From an uncultured Amphritea sp. (GTDB taxonomy: Bacteria > Pseudomonadota > Gammaproteobacteria > Pseudomonadales > Balneatricaceae): 64,000 nucleotides of DNA. Positions 1-9,195 of the stretch are shown piece after piece (position 1 is the stretch's first letter; each line of letters begins with the position of its first letter). The DNA lies in contig NZ_CAKZLP010000009.1 of assembly GCF_937127095.1 (NCBI RefSeq), positions 1 to 64,000 on the forward strand. The letters run 5' to 3'. Position numbers and translations under genes: made by a program. The notes under the pieces are model-generated. The model was not told the origin of the DNA and did no database searches. It saw only the letters and a program-made list of their open reading frames with translations.

Positions 1-70
1 AGTTGCGGCAGTTACAGTTCCACTGAGGAAAGCCGCCGCCCGCTGCGGAACCTAGAATCTGAATTTTCAT
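1..70 (-). CDS. pqqB: PqqB, N-terminal fragment (runs off the window)
   Basis: Only the first 23 codons are in the window. The minus strand from the ATG at 70 reads [19 protein letters not shown] and continues into NCRN. This is the signature N-terminus of PqqB, a metallo-beta-lactamase-fold protein of pyrroloquinoline quinone biosynthesis acting on the PqqA-derived precursor in the cytoplasm. It lies directly downstream of pqqA, separated by a hairpin terminator, which is the classical pqqAB arrangement. The rest of the pqq operon should lie to the left of the window. Confidence 0.93.
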   Translation of the reverse strand, partial: MKIQILGSAAGGGFPQWNCNCRN

Positions 71-146
71 TGTTATTATTATCTTATCGGTGTGGCTGTG
101 AGTACTAAAACAAACAGCACTAAAAATGAACAGTATAAAAACTAAA

Positions 147-170
147 AAGCTCCACCCTAAGGCGGAGCTT
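147..170 (-). terminator. Intergenic terminator/attenuator between pqqA and pqqB
   Basis: On the minus strand an AAGCTCC...GGAGCTT hairpin, with a GG/CC inner stem and one mismatch, is followed by TTTAGTTTTTATAC. It sits just downstream of the pqqA stop and upstream of pqqB. A partial terminator here would give more pqqA message than downstream pqq message, as is known for pqq operons. Confidence 0.75.
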
Positions 171-180
171 GATAGATTGC

Positions 181-252
181 TTAGCGGTTAGCGAAGTACA
201 TTGTTACTTCAAAACCGATACGCAGATCTGTATAAGCTGGTTTAGTCCACAT
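181..252 (-). CDS. pqqA: PqqA, coenzyme PQQ precursor peptide
   Basis: This is a 23-residue peptide. It begins [16 protein letters not shown] and ends TMYFANR. It contains the Glu-x-x-x-Tyr pair (E15, Y19, in EVTMY) whose side chains are cross-linked by PqqE to build pyrroloquinoline quinone. The start is supported by AGAGGT eight bases upstream. The gene is too short for routine ORF calling. A -10-like TATGAT (305-310, minus) and an inverted repeat at 334-349 lie upstream, so it probably has its own regulated promoter. PQQ made from this peptide would serve the quinoprotein dehydrogenase encoded at 14195-15958. Confidence 0.95.
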
Positions 253-333
253 ATGCATTACCTCTGGTTGTTATTAGATTTTTCCAGTCTTGTGACTGTG
301 TTTAATCATATGAAGTGAGCGGCAAAACCCATA

Positions 334-349
334 TGGTACTTTGGAACTA
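334..349. promoter_or_regulatory. Inverted-repeat operator upstream of pqqA
   Basis: The site reads TGGTAC-TTTG-GAACTA, a 6-4-6 inverted repeat of the form TAGTAC-N4-GTACTA found upstream of other quinoprotein genes in this window. It abuts the expected -35 position, about 24 bp upstream of a minus-strand -10-like TATGAT at 305-310. This spacing suits an activator that overlaps the -35 region. Confidence 0.6.
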
Positions 350-376
350 AAACCACTCCTGTTTTAGTCTATAAAA

Positions 377-396
377 AAACCTCCATCAGGAGGTTT
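377..396 (-). terminator. Rho-independent terminator after the DUF3012 gene
   Basis: An 8-bp stem AAACCTCC/GGAGGTTT with a four-base loop is followed on the minus strand by TTTTTTATAG. It lies 16 bp beyond the stop codon of the small lipoprotein gene and insulates the pqqA promoter. Confidence 0.8.
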
Positions 397-411
397 CTTG
401 AACACTATCAG

Positions 412-591
412 TTAGTTAAAAATACAGTGCTTAGCAAAGTCTTTCGCTTCATTTGCTGACCAGTCACCCTTAGGCTTCTCTTTCAGGGCTTCACACCAGG
501 CTTTTGTGCCCACTTCAGGCGAACAGCCCTGCAGACTGATCACGGTTATCCCCATCGCCATCAAAAAACTCAGCTGTTTAATCATTTTCAT
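412..591 (-). CDS. Small DUF3012-family lipoprotein
   Basis: This is a 59-residue protein. Its N-terminal lipoprotein signal (MKMIKQLSFLMAMG...SLQGC) has a lipobox with Cys23, and a short mature part follows. The mature part contains the pattern SPEVGTKAWCEALKEKPKGD and then WSANEAKDFAKHC, with two further cysteines. This matches the DUF3012 family of small gammaproteobacterial lipoproteins of unknown function. An AAGGA ribosome site lies 13 bases upstream of the ATG, and its own terminator follows. It is monocistronic between arfB and pqqA; nothing in the sequence ties it to PQQ. Confidence 0.8.
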   Translation of the reverse strand: MKMIKQLSFLMAMGITVISLQGCSPEVGTKAWCEALKEKPKGDWSANEAKDFAKHCIFN

Positions 592-627
592 CGTTTTTTC
601 CCGTTCCTTTTAATAATCTGTCACCGT

Positions 628-1041
628 CTAATCGGTAACACGACCCCGTAAAGACTTAACCTGTCCCCGCTTGGTTTTACTGTCCACCCGCTTACGTTTG
701 GCTGAACGGCTGGGCTTCGTTGCCTGACGTGCCTTTTGTACGATCGATACACTTTTGATTAATAACTGCAGCCGTTGTAATGCATCATCCCGGTTTTTCT
801 CCTGAGTGCGAAACTGCTGCGCTTTGATCACTATGATCCCCTCTTTGGTAATCCGGGAATCTTTCAGCTGCAGCAATCGTTCTTTATAGAATTCAGGCAA
901 AGAGGATGCGTTAATATCAAAACGAAGATGGATCGCTGAGGAGACTTTATTAACATTCTGTCCTCCGCTGCCCTGAGCACGAATGGCATTCAGTTCGATC
1001 TCATCATCCGGGATCGAGACATTATTGGAAATGATCAGCAC
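628..1041 (-). CDS. arfB: ArfB, alternative peptidyl-tRNA hydrolase/ribosome rescue factor
   Basis: ArfB (YaeJ) releases nascent chains from ribosomes stalled without a stop codon. The 137-residue protein has the release-factor domain 3 with the catalytic GGQ (residues 26-28, in AQGSGGQNVNK). Its C-terminal tail is strongly basic (KPSRSAKRKRVDSKTKRGQ), the part that enters the empty mRNA channel. Length and the absence of the codon-recognition domains of RF1/RF2 fit ArfB. The start is GTG with a weak ribosome site, so the exact start is less certain. It lies 31 bp downstream of the hemerythrin gene on the same strand. Confidence 0.92.
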   Translation of the reverse strand: MLIISNNVSIPDDEIELNAIRAQGSGGQNVNKVSSAIHLRFDINASSLPEFYKERLLQLKDSRITKEGIIVIKAQQFRTQEKNRDDALQRLQLLIKSVSIVQKARQATKPSRSAKRKRVDSKTKRGQVKSLRGRVTD

Positions 1042-1072
1042 AATTCGGTTCGCTTTTAGCTATCGGGTTAAA

Positions 1073-1522
1073 TCAACTCAGATCCTGAGGATGTTTGCGC
1101 AAAAATACCGCCATCTTGCCATCGGTTTTGATGAGATGATCAATCACCCACTCCCGCGCTAAATTGATAATATCGGTGTTCAAATGCTTATTAAACTCAT
1201 CGATGCTGATCGGCGTATCGCCGCCCCCAACGACTTCCAGTATTTTGCGGTAGAGCTGTTCCAGATGCTCAACAATCTGCTGATGCTCCTGCTTATGCTC
1301 CGCATAGTAAGGGTAGCGAATCTTGATCTGAATCTTTTCCTCCCGACTAAAATGTTCGCGGGTGTAATCCACCAGTTCACGGAAAAATATTGGCAAGTAC
1401 TTCAGATTTTCAGGTTTACTGATCGCTAATTCTACCGAGTTAAAGAGTGCTATCAGATACTTGTGATCAAGATCGATCAGATCATTCCCGGTTGATATTT
1501 GCGATCTCCAGATGACTGGCAT
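1073..1522 (-). CDS. Bacteriohemerythrin
   Basis: This is a 149-residue single-domain hemerythrin, an oxygen-binding di-iron four-helix bundle. The iron ligands can be read in order: His20 (DLDHK), His57 and Glu61 (EHFSREE), His76 and His80 (HKQEH), then His129 and Asp134 (DHLIKTD). There is no signal peptide, so the protein is cytoplasmic. Family members are linked to oxygen storage or delivery and to aerotaxis. It sits beside a diguanylate cyclase gene and ahead of arfB; co-transcription with arfB is possible but unproven. Confidence 0.9.
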   Translation of the reverse strand: MPVIWRSQISTGNDLIDLDHKYLIALFNSVELAISKPENLKYLPIFFRELVDYTREHFSREEKIQIKIRYPYYAEHKQEHQQIVEHLEQLYRKILEVVGGGDTPISIDEFNKHLNTDIINLAREWVIDHLIKTDGKMAVFLRKHPQDLS

Positions 1523-1632
1523 AGAAAATTTATCTCATGCTAACAATAATTTAATGCAGCATAATCAGGAAACAACTTAACTAAGTCAAATATTAAGGGC
1601 GTAACGCCGGGTAAAAACAGGGCCTTGATCAA

Positions 1633-3738
1633 TCAATGAGGCTGTTCTCCCGCCATCCACTGCGCGAAAGTTCTGAAATTGTTACGTCCTTCCTGCTTCG
1701 CCTGATAAAGAGCCAGATCAGCATATTCCATCAGCCGGGTATCGTCGTCGGTATCAGCAGGTGCCAATGCAATCCCAAGACTGGCAGTCAATAATAGTGA
1801 TTCGCCAGCAACGCTCAGCGGCTCCGAAACCGCAGCAAGAATTCGCTCAGACAGCTGTACTGCTGTTTCTTTCATATCTCCGGACTGATTACCCAGCAAG
1901 ATAACAAACTCATCTCCCCCCACCCGACTCACCATATCAATAGCTCTCACCGTGTCTCGCAGACGTCGGGCGATAACAATCAGAACCTGATCTCCAATCC
2001 CGTGACCATAGGTATCGTTGATCTGCTTAAAAAAATCGAGATCCATAAAGATCACCCCTATCTGTCGCTCGGGATGGCGTTTCAAAACGCTCAGCTCATG
2101 TTGCAGGCGGCTACTCAGTGAACGTCGGTTAGGCAGATCGGTGAGGGAATCACTTTGCGCCAGATGTTCCAGCTGTTCTTCAAACGCTTTACGCTGACTA
2201 ATGTCGGTGAAGGTACCGATATAGTTCTCAATTTCACCTTGCTGATTGCGATAACAGGTGATCGACAGGGCCTGAGGATAGACCGTGCCGTTCTTGCGCA
2301 CATTCCACACCTCGCCATGCCACTCGCCCTCTTTATCGAGGGCGCTCCACATCTCCTGATAAAATGTGAAATCATGGGCGGATGAGCGAAGAATACTCGG
2401 ATTTTTACCTTTCACATCGTCAAACAGATAACCCGTAATCCGGGTAAACGAGTCGTTAATCTGGATAATACGGTTATCCGCATCGGTGATCATAATACCC
2501 TCATGGGCAGCATCGACTATCCGCCGGCTGATCTCCAGAGAGCGGGCATTCTCACTCAGCGTGATATTTTTCTGATCAAGGTTAGCCTGAAAATCACTAA
2601 AAACTATCCGCAAACCACGGGAGTAATAACGTACCAGCAGAAAAGCGATAAACAACACCAGCACAAATAGCACTAGCAGAGTAATGTTGCTCTCCTCTTG
2701 GTGCTCACGAATAACCTGTCGCTGTTCCTGCAGAAGTTTAAGCGATGGATCGGTGTAAACTCCGGCAACTAAAATCCAGTCCCATACTGGCAGAGGTCGA
2801 ACATAGACCAGTTGATTATCCACTGTCTGACCATTCACCTGATACCAGTCAGTGCGAATAAATCCTTCCGTTTCAACCTTACTCAGTAACCCGGCAATTC
2901 GATCACGGTCACCGCCACTATCCAGCCGGGAGAGTTGCAGACCAACAAAACGGTTAAGCCCTTTACCAGCGATGACCTTGCCGTTGCGCTCTATCACAGA
3001 GATATAGCCATCATTACCAAACTGAATACTCGTAAGGTAATCAACAACCTCCTGTTGCAGGTCTTCCTTTATCTTAGACACATAGTCGCCAGTACCGACT
3101 AACCAGTTAAAGGGTTCGAAGCGCGCGATAAACGCTATTTTTTCACGCATAGCAGATTGATCAGCAGGAGAATACCAGCGATACCTCACATAACCCCGCC
3201 CACCTTGTGAACGCCCGACCTGCAGGATGCGGCGCACAAAATAGGTTCCCTGATCATCTTTTAGATCTAATATTGAACTGTTTTCAAGCTCAGGTTGAAG
3301 TGGTGAAAGTAAACTTTTACCTGTCTGATCAGCGATAAACAGGTAGCCTCTGCCGTTAAAAAACCGCACACCCCTCAATGCATTAAGTAATAATGTCTTA
3401 AGTTGTGCCTCGGGCATTTTATTATGGTATTGCTGGTAAAGGCTGTTCATCACCTCCACTGCCTCAAGCACTTCATGCTGAGAGCGGGTCATAATAACCT
3501 GCTCTGCACCATGATACCTGGCATCGATAAAGTGAGCGGCATCCACCACTTCGCTCTGCAAACGGCGATTAATGTTCAGCTCAATTGAGGCCTGCAGGTT
3601 TTCGAAATGGGTATTGGTGTAATGTTGGCTGGTAATACAAAAATAGGCAAACACCCCTGCCAGCAGAGAAACTAGCACAGCAGTCATCAGCCAGAATTGA
3701 TATAGGCCCGAATTACGCAGCTTTCTTGTGAAGTCCAT
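1633..3738 (-). CDS. Membrane diguanylate cyclase, Cache-PAS-GGDEF
   Basis: This roughly 700-residue sensor makes cyclic di-GMP. In order it has a first membrane helix (about 10-30), a large periplasmic Cache-type domain with the FFNGRGYLFI and NWLVGTGDYV motifs (about 35-335), a second membrane helix (about 350-370), a PAS domain with PAC tail (about 405-525) and a GGDEF domain. The active site is intact (SRVGGDEF), with an RAID inhibitory site five residues upstream. ATG 3738 is chosen over 3759 because GGGGTG precedes it. The protein is a clear paralogue of the cyclase at 23424-25571, sharing the same architecture and Cache motifs. The ligand is unknown; Cache_2 domains often bind small organic acids. 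Confidence 0.9.
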   Translation of the reverse strand: MDFTRKLRNSGLYQFWLMTAVLVSLLAGVFAYFCITSQHYTNTHFENLQASIELNINRRLQSEVVDAAHFIDARYHGAEQVIMTRSQHEVLEAVEVMNSLYQQYHNKMPEAQLKTLLLNALRGVRFFNGRGYLFIADQTGKSLLSPLQPELENSSILDLKDDQGTYFVRRILQVGRSQGGRGYVRYRWYSPADQSAMREKIAFIARFEPFNWLVGTGDYVSKIKEDLQQEVVDYLTSIQFGNDGYISVIERNGKVIAGKGLNRFVGLQLSRLDSGGDRDRIAGLLSKVETEGFIRTDWYQVNGQTVDNQLVYVRPLPVWDWILVAGVYTDPSLKLLQEQRQVIREHQEESNITLLVLFVLVLFIAFLLVRYYSRGLRIVFSDFQANLDQKNITLSENARSLEISRRIVDAAHEGIMITDADNRIIQINDSFTRITGYLFDDVKGKNPSILRSSAHDFTFYQEMWSALDKEGEWHGEVWNVRKNGTVYPQALSITCYRNQQGEIENYIGTFTDISQRKAFEEQLEHLAQSDSLTDLPNRRSLSSRLQHELSVLKRHPERQIGVIFMDLDFFKQINDTYGHGIGDQVLIVIARRLRDTVRAIDMVSRVGGDEFVILLGNQSGDMKETAVQLSERILAAVSEPLSVAGESLLLTASLGIALAPADTDDDTRLMEYADLALYQAKQEGRNNFRTFAQWMAGEQPH

Positions 3739-3861
3739 TGCCACCCCGGAATCGCCCAAACAACCGAAAACGTATTATTGTTAATCAGATTAGTTGAGCC
3801 ATATGCAGGCGTATAGTTTGAGCGACTTAGAAACTACTCAGAATGACACGTATTAAAAAAA

Positions 3862-3878
3862 GGCGGCCATAGGCCGCC
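3862..3878 (-). terminator. Rho-independent terminator downstream of exaC
   Basis: The palindrome GGCGGCC-ata-GGCCGCC is followed on the minus strand by TTTTTTTAATACG. It ends transcription coming from exaC (stop at 4038). The 160 bp between stop and terminator hold two more hairpins (GGGGTAG/CTACCCC around 3991-4008 and CCTGCT/AGCAGG around 3931-3949) but no convincing gene. Confidence 0.82.
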
Positions 3879-4037
3879 AAAGAACACCGTTATTAACCGG
3901 CATGTACTGCAATACCGGCAGCGGAGTGCAGCCTGCTCATTACCAGCAGGTGCGGTGCGAATCTCCAACGACGACAGGAGACTGAGAAGCGGGGTAGCGA
4001 ACTACCCCAGGGAATACAATAGATCTATCCAATCAAC

Positions 4038-5558
4038 TTAGAAGAATCCAAGTGGGTTGATATCGTAGCTAACCAACAGGTTCTTGGTCTGCTGATAATG
4101 ATCCAGCATCATCTTGTGAGTCTCACGACCTACACCAGACTTCTTGTAACCACCGAATGCAGCATGCGCAGGATACAGATGGTAACAGTTAGTCCAAACT
4201 CGACCGGACTGAATACCACGACCCATACGGAAAGAGACATTCATATCGCGGGTCCAGACACCGGCACCCAGGCCAAACTCAGTATCGTTAGCGATTTCAA
4301 GCGCTTCAGCTTCATCTTTGAAGGTTGTAACAGCGACAACAGGTCCGAAAATCTCTTCCTGGAATACGCGCATTTTGTTGTGACCCTTCATCAGCGTAGG
4401 CTGAACGTAATAGCCAGAACCAAACTCACCTTCGTTAGCATGAACATCGCCACCAATCAGGAATTCAGCGCCTTCAGACTTACCGATTTCCATGTATGAC
4501 ATAATTTTGTCAAACTGCTGCTGAGAAGCCTGCGCACCGACCATAGTGTCGGTATCCAGCGGGTTGCCGCGTTTAATCTGATTAGCACGCTCAATCACTT
4601 TAGCGATGAACGCATCATAAATGCTTTCCTGAATCAGCAAACGTGAAGGACAGGTACAGACTTCACCCTGGTTAAAGAATGCCAGAACAGCACCTTCTAC
4701 AGCTTTGCTAACGAACTCATCTTCCTGATCCATGACATCGGCGAAGAATACGTTAGGCGACTTACCACCCAGCTCAACCGTTGATGGAATGATATTTTCA
4801 GCCGCACATTTCAGGATATGAGAACCGACAGGGGTCGAACCGGTAAAGGCAATTTTAGCAATACGAGTGCTAGTGGCCAGCGCTTCACCCGCCTCTTTAC
4901 CGAAGCCATTGACGATATTCAGCACACCCGGTGGCAGCAGATCACCGATGACTTCCATCAGTTTAAGAATAGAGGCAGGGGTTTGTTCTGCCGGCTTCAT
5001 AACAACACAGTTACCGGTAACCAGTGCTGGTGCCAGTTTCCAGGCAGCCATCAGCAGCGGGAAGTTCCACGGAATGATCTGACCAACAACACCCAGAGGC
5101 TCATGGAACTGATAAGAAACGGTATTCTGATCAATCTCACCGATAGAACCTTCCTGCGCACGGATACAACCGGCATAGTAACGGAAGTGATCAACACACA
5201 GCGGTACGTCGGCAGCCATGGTTTCACGGACGGCTTTACCGTTATCCCAGGTTTCAGCAACCGCCAGCAACTCAAGGTTTTGCTCAATACGGTCAGCGAT
5301 TTTTAACAGTATATTAGAGCGCTCAGTGACAGATGTCTTACCCCAGGCGTCCTTAGCGGCATGGGCAGCATCAAGCGCAAGATTAATATCATCAGCATCG
5401 GAGCGTGGAATCTGACAGAACACCTGACCATTTACAGGTGAAATATTATCGAAGTATTGTCCATTAACCGGAGCAACCCACTCGCCACCGATATAGTTTT
5501 CGTAACGTTCTTTAAAGGAAACAACAGAACCTTCGGTTCCTGGCTGTGCGTAAATCAT
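4038..5558 (-). CDS. exaC: ExaC-type NAD-dependent (acet)aldehyde dehydrogenase
   Basis: This 506-residue cytoplasmic aldehyde dehydrogenase oxidises the aldehyde made by quinoprotein alcohol dehydrogenases to the acid. Family motifs include [17 protein letters not shown] (cofactor site), [11 protein letters not shown], the general base in VELGGKSPN and the catalytic-cysteine region [13 protein letters not shown]. Length and these motifs match ExaC/AldB of Pseudomonas. ATG 5558 is chosen because GAGAGG precedes it; the frame stays open further upstream but has no better start. It is expressed alone, with a terminator at 3862-3878 and the shared operator at 5674-5689 upstream, linking it to the quinoprotein regulon. 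Confidence 0.92.
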   Translation of the reverse strand: MIYAQPGTEGSVVSFKERYENYIGGEWVAPVNGQYFDNISPVNGQVFCQIPRSDADDINLALDAAHAAKDAWGKTSVTERSNILLKIADRIEQNLELLAVAETWDNGKAVRETMAADVPLCVDHFRYYAGCIRAQEGSIGEIDQNTVSYQFHEPLGVVGQIIPWNFPLLMAAWKLAPALVTGNCVVMKPAEQTPASILKLMEVIGDLLPPGVLNIVNGFGKEAGEALATSTRIAKIAFTGSTPVGSHILKCAAENIIPSTVELGGKSPNVFFADVMDQEDEFVSKAVEGAVLAFFNQGEVCTCPSRLLIQESIYDAFIAKVIERANQIKRGNPLDTDTMVGAQASQQQFDKIMSYMEIGKSEGAEFLIGGDVHANEGEFGSGYYVQPTLMKGHNKMRVFQEEIFGPVVAVTTFKDEAEALEIANDTEFGLGAGVWTRDMNVSFRMGRGIQSGRVWTNCYHLYPAHAAFGGYKKSGVGRETHKMMLDHYQQTKNLLVSYDINPLGFF

Positions 5559-5673
5559 TGTCCATGCCTCTCTTTTTGTTATACACCGCACTTTCTTTGC
5601 GGGCCGTTTGACTACCACTTCATAGTAGCTAATAAGCCTGTTTTTTACCTATGCTCCCTTGGCACAGAAAAAT

Positions 5674-5689
5674 TAGTCATTTAGTACTA
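5674..5689. promoter_or_regulatory. Inverted-repeat operator upstream of exaC
   Basis: TAGTCA-TTTA-GTACTA lies 116 bp upstream of the exaC ATG. The right half-site matches the consensus TAGTAC-N4-GTACTA exactly; the left matches at four of six positions. The rest of the 5559-5850 gap holds the divergent promoters of exaC and the aer-like gene. Confidence 0.5.
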
Positions 5690-5850
5690 CTTTTTAAGCT
5701 TAAGACTTAGCAACCACTTTGAGGACAAAGGCTTAGCAACCGCTGGAAAATATACCTACAATGAATTGAGCCTTCATCGCTGTACTGTCCGGTTACAAAA
5801 CAACTCACAGCGGTTTCAGAGCAAAAAAATAATATTGTGAGGTTTTTGTC

Positions 5851-7415
5851 ATGGTAGACAATACACATGGTAAAGAACGGGATTTTGCTGAAGGTAGCCG
5901 CTTAATTTCGACTACTAGCCTGACGGGATGCATCACCTATGCAAACCAGAATTTTATTGATATCGCAGGCTATAGCCGCGAGGAACTGGTAGGCCAACCC
6001 CACAATATTGTCCGCCACCCGGATATGCCCGCAGCGGCGTTTGCCGACCTCTGGACTAATCTAAAGGCAGATAAACCCTGGCTGGCCCCGTCAAAAATCG
6101 CTGTAAAAATGGCGACTACTACTGGGTTCTGGCTTACGTTACACCGCAATATGATAACGACGGCAAAAAAGTGGGTTATCAATCCGTACGCAGCAGGCTT
6201 CCCAACGAAGTAAAACAGCAAGCACAAGCATTCTACGACCAGATCAACGCCAAGCCAAAACGGTTATCACTATCCCGCACTCAATTGAGCCACCGCATTC
6301 TCGCCACCGTTTTTATCGGATTACTGGCCACCACGCTGGTTAATATTACCCCGCTGGATGCAACCTTAAGGTTGCTGCTATCCGGCGTACTGACAAGCGT
6401 CTTTACGGCCGGCGTCTATTGGCAGTTAACGCCATTGCAAAACAGCCTCAAGCAGGCGCTGAAAGTCTATGACAATCCCCTTTCGCAGCGGGCCATAACC
6501 GGTCGGATGGATGAGGTGGGGGCATTTAACATTAGCATTCAGCTACTTGAAGCCAAATTGCATACTGTTACCGGACGGGTTGAAGATGCGATATCAACGC
6601 TCAAAGGAGTGATGGATATCACTAATCAAAGCCTGAGCAAAACAACAACCGGCATTGAACAACAAAACCTGGAAAGCGATATGCTGGCGTCCGCCAGTAC
6701 AGAGATGGCGTCCTCTTCCCATAATGTCGCAGAAAATACCGCACGCACCTCTGATGTAACCCATCAGGCAGCGCTGGAAGCTCAGACCGGCAGAACCACC
6801 ATCAATGATATGCTGAAAACCATTGAACTGTTGGCCGCTGAAGTAGAGCAGTCAGCTGAGTTGTCAGAACAATTACATGTTCAGACCGAAGAGATCGGCC
6901 ATATCACCACCATCATCAACGATATTGCCAACCAGACTAACCTGCTGGCACTCAATGCCGCCATCGAAGCGGCCAGAGCCGGTGATAATGGCCGTGGCTT
7001 TGCGGTGGTAGCGGATGAGGTGCGGGAGTTAGCCATTCGCACCCAAAAGGCGACTGAACAGATCAAATCAAGTATCGGCGCGGTACAAGTACAGGTGCGC
7101 AATACCGCAGATACGATGAGCAAAACCCATGCTCAGGCGAAAGACAGCATTAGCCGCGCAGAGACCGCGGGACAAGCCTTTGATCAGCTAAGCCAGTCGC
7201 TGGATAAGATCTCGGATCAGAGTCAGCAGATCGCGGTGGCGGCTGATGAACAGAATGATACTGCTGAAAGCCTGAGCCGCAGCATCATCTCTATTCGCGA
7301 TATATCAGACAGCAACAAAGACTCGATCAATAATACCAACCAGGCGATTAATGATCTCGCCCGGCTGGTGACCGACCTGTCTCAAATCGTCAATAGGACA
7401 ACAACCAAGCGCTAA
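5851..7415 (+). pseudogene. Aer-type PAS chemoreceptor, interrupted by a one-base frameshift
   Basis: The reading frame starting at 5851 encodes an Aer-like PAS domain ([45 protein letters not shown]). After W-L-A near 6084-6090 it slips. The expected continuation ([13 protein letters not shown], then [20 protein letters not shown]) is present in another frame, which stays open to 7415. That part contains membrane helices and a methyl-accepting signalling domain with the hairpin tip [21 protein letters not shown]. One extra G in GCTGGCCCCG would restore a protein of about 521 residues. Aer proteins steer cells by oxygen or redox. The rest of the frame is undamaged, so this is either a sequencing error or a very recent mutation. 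Confidence 0.85.
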
Positions 7416-7467
7416 ACATAAGCGTTGAAACATAAGCAATTAGACACTTAACCTCAGTCCTTGAAGT

Positions 7468-8100
7468 TCAGGGGCTGAGGTTGCCACTCAGCAACAGGCC
7501 CGCCAGGGTCCACATCATCAGACACACAACCGCATCCAGAATACGCCAGCTGATCGGCTTGCGAAACAGCGGCGCCAGCCAGCGAGCCCCCAGACTCAGC
7601 GAGAAAAACCAGATAAACGAAAAGAGCGCAGCCCCGGCACCAAACCAGTAGCGCTCCTCATCCGGATAACGACCACCAATACTACCCAACAGCACGACCG
7701 TATCCAGATATACGTGAGGGTTCATCAGGCTCAGAGCCAGGGTGGTCAGCAACGCAGAGCGCAGACCAGAGAACTGCCTGCCAGAAACCGTCAGCGTTTC
7801 ACTGCGCAGCGCGGAACGAAGCGCATTAGCACCGTACCACAACAAAAAGGCACCGCCGGCCCAACTGATCAGCATTAACATCAGCTCGGACTGACCGATC
7901 AACACGCCCATTCCGGCAATACCGGCGGTTATCAGCAACGCATCAATCAAACTGCAGAGCGCCGCAATTGACCAGTGATACTCCCGTCGCACCCCCTGAC
8001 TCAGAACAAAGGCGTTTTGCGCACCAATAGCAATTATCAGTCCGGCACTGGTGGCCAGACCGGTCAGAAAAGGGGCGGGTAGCGATAACAACATAGACAC
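7468..8100 (-). CDS. argO: ArgO-type LysE family amino-acid exporter
   Basis: This 210-residue inner-membrane protein has about six hydrophobic helices and the LysE-family N-terminus (GLIIAIGAQNAFVLSQGVRR). LysE/ArgO proteins export arginine or lysine and relieve toxicity from basic amino acids or canavanine. The divergent neighbour at 8284 is an ArgP-type LysR regulator, the known activator of argO, and the 183-bp gap between them should hold its operator. An inverted repeat AACCTCAG/CTGAGGTT at 7450-7482 spans the stop codon and may form the 3' end of the message, although it has no clear T-tract. Confidence 0.88.
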   Translation of the reverse strand: MSMLLSLPAPFLTGLATSAGLIIAIGAQNAFVLSQGVRREYHWSIAALCSLIDALLITAGIAGMGVLIGQSELMLMLISWAGGAFLLWYGANALRSALRSETLTVSGRQFSGLRSALLTTLALSLMNPHVYLDTVVLLGSIGGRYPDEERYWFGAGAALFSFIWFFSLSLGARWLAPLFRKPISWRILDAVVCLMMWTLAGLLLSGNLSP

Positions 8101-8283
8101 TAATATTCCGATGATAGGTCGAGGTCGGGATTGACCAGAGCAGAATATGGAATCGACAAAGATTAGTAAAACTAATAATATTTATAACTCATTAGAATCT
8201 CTAATAACGCTTTTAACACGCCGCTCTAGCAAACCAGCACATTCGACTGGGCTATCCTGAGGGCCTATCTGAAGTGAGGATCT

Positions 8284-9195
8284 ATGTTTGATTATCGCCA
8301 ATTACAGGCACTGGCTACCGTCATGGAAGAACAGAGTTTTGAGCGTGCCGCAAAACGTCTGTTTCTGACTCAGTCCGCAATATCACAGCGGGTCAGACAA
8401 CTGGAGGAATCAGCCGGTCAGCTACTGCTGGTGCGCAGCCAGCCATTGCGTCTGACCGACGCAGGTGAAAAGCTGCAGCGTCATTATCATCAGGTCACCT
8501 TGCTACAGCGTGAATTGTTACATAGCCTGGGTAATAATGAGGCTGAGGGCTTTACTAAGCTGACGATAGGATTGAATGCAGACACCCTGGCGACCTGGTT
8601 TTTGGATGCGATGCACCCCCTGCTGGAACAGAGTCAGATACTGCTTGATCTCAGAGTCGATGATCAGGATCAGACCCATCAGTTATTGAAATCGGGAGAT
8701 GTATTGGGCTGCATCAGCGCCAGTAGTAAACCATTACAGGGCAGCAATGCCGTGTATCTTGGCATCAGCCGCTATCTGGCGCTGGCCAGTCCCGGCTTTA
8801 TCCATCGCTACTTTGCTGATGGCGTTTCAGTTGCAGCACTGGAACAGGCCCCGGCGGTTGAATTCAACGAAAAAGATGATCTGCAGGACAACTTTATTAA
8901 CCGTTACTATCCCGGTGTTCAGGATTATCCCCGCCATCGGGTGCCCTCCTCTGAAGCCTTTATTGAACTCATCAGACGAGGGTTCGCCTGGGGAATGGCG
9001 CCTGATCTGCAGATGCAATCATTGCTAGAATCGGGTCATGTACAGGAGATAGCCGTAAGCCATAGCCTTGAAATCCCCCTCTACTGGCACAGCTGGAACC
9101 TGGCGACACAGACCGGACAAAAGCTGACGCAGCAACTGATCAGCTACTGCCAGCTTCATCTGGAGCAACCGACAGTTGTTCCGACCCGGTGCTGA
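8284..9195 (+). CDS. argP: ArgP (IciA) LysR-type regulator
   Basis: This is a 303-residue LysR-type transcription factor. The N-terminal winged helix-turn-helix occupies residues 1-60 (DYRQLQALATVMEEQSFERA, then AKRLFLTQSAISQRVRQLEE), and the effector-binding domain fills the rest. Sequence style and divergence from argO match ArgP, which activates argO with arginine and is blocked by lysine. Its last 56 bases overlap the last codons of the convergent GGDEF gene at 9140-11578, so the two transcripts must be antisense at their ends. Confidence 0.88.
   Translation: MFDYRQLQALATVMEEQSFERAAKRLFLTQSAISQRVRQLEESAGQLLLVRSQPLRLTDAGEKLQRHYHQVTLLQRELLHSLGNNEAEGFTKLTIGLNADTLATWFLDAMHPLLEQSQILLDLRVDDQDQTHQLLKSGDVLGCISASSKPLQGSNAVYLGISRYLALASPGFIHRYFADGVSVAALEQAPAVEFNEKDDLQDNFINRYYPGVQDYPRHRVPSSEAFIELIRRGFAWGMAPDLQMQSLLESGHVQEIAVSHSLEIPLYWHSWNLATQTGQKLTQQLISYCQLHLEQPTVVPTRC

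Noticed and set aside
3898..3945. Possible 15-residue peptide frame between exaC and its terminator
   Set aside because: No ribosome site and it overlaps hairpins; too short to support as a gene.
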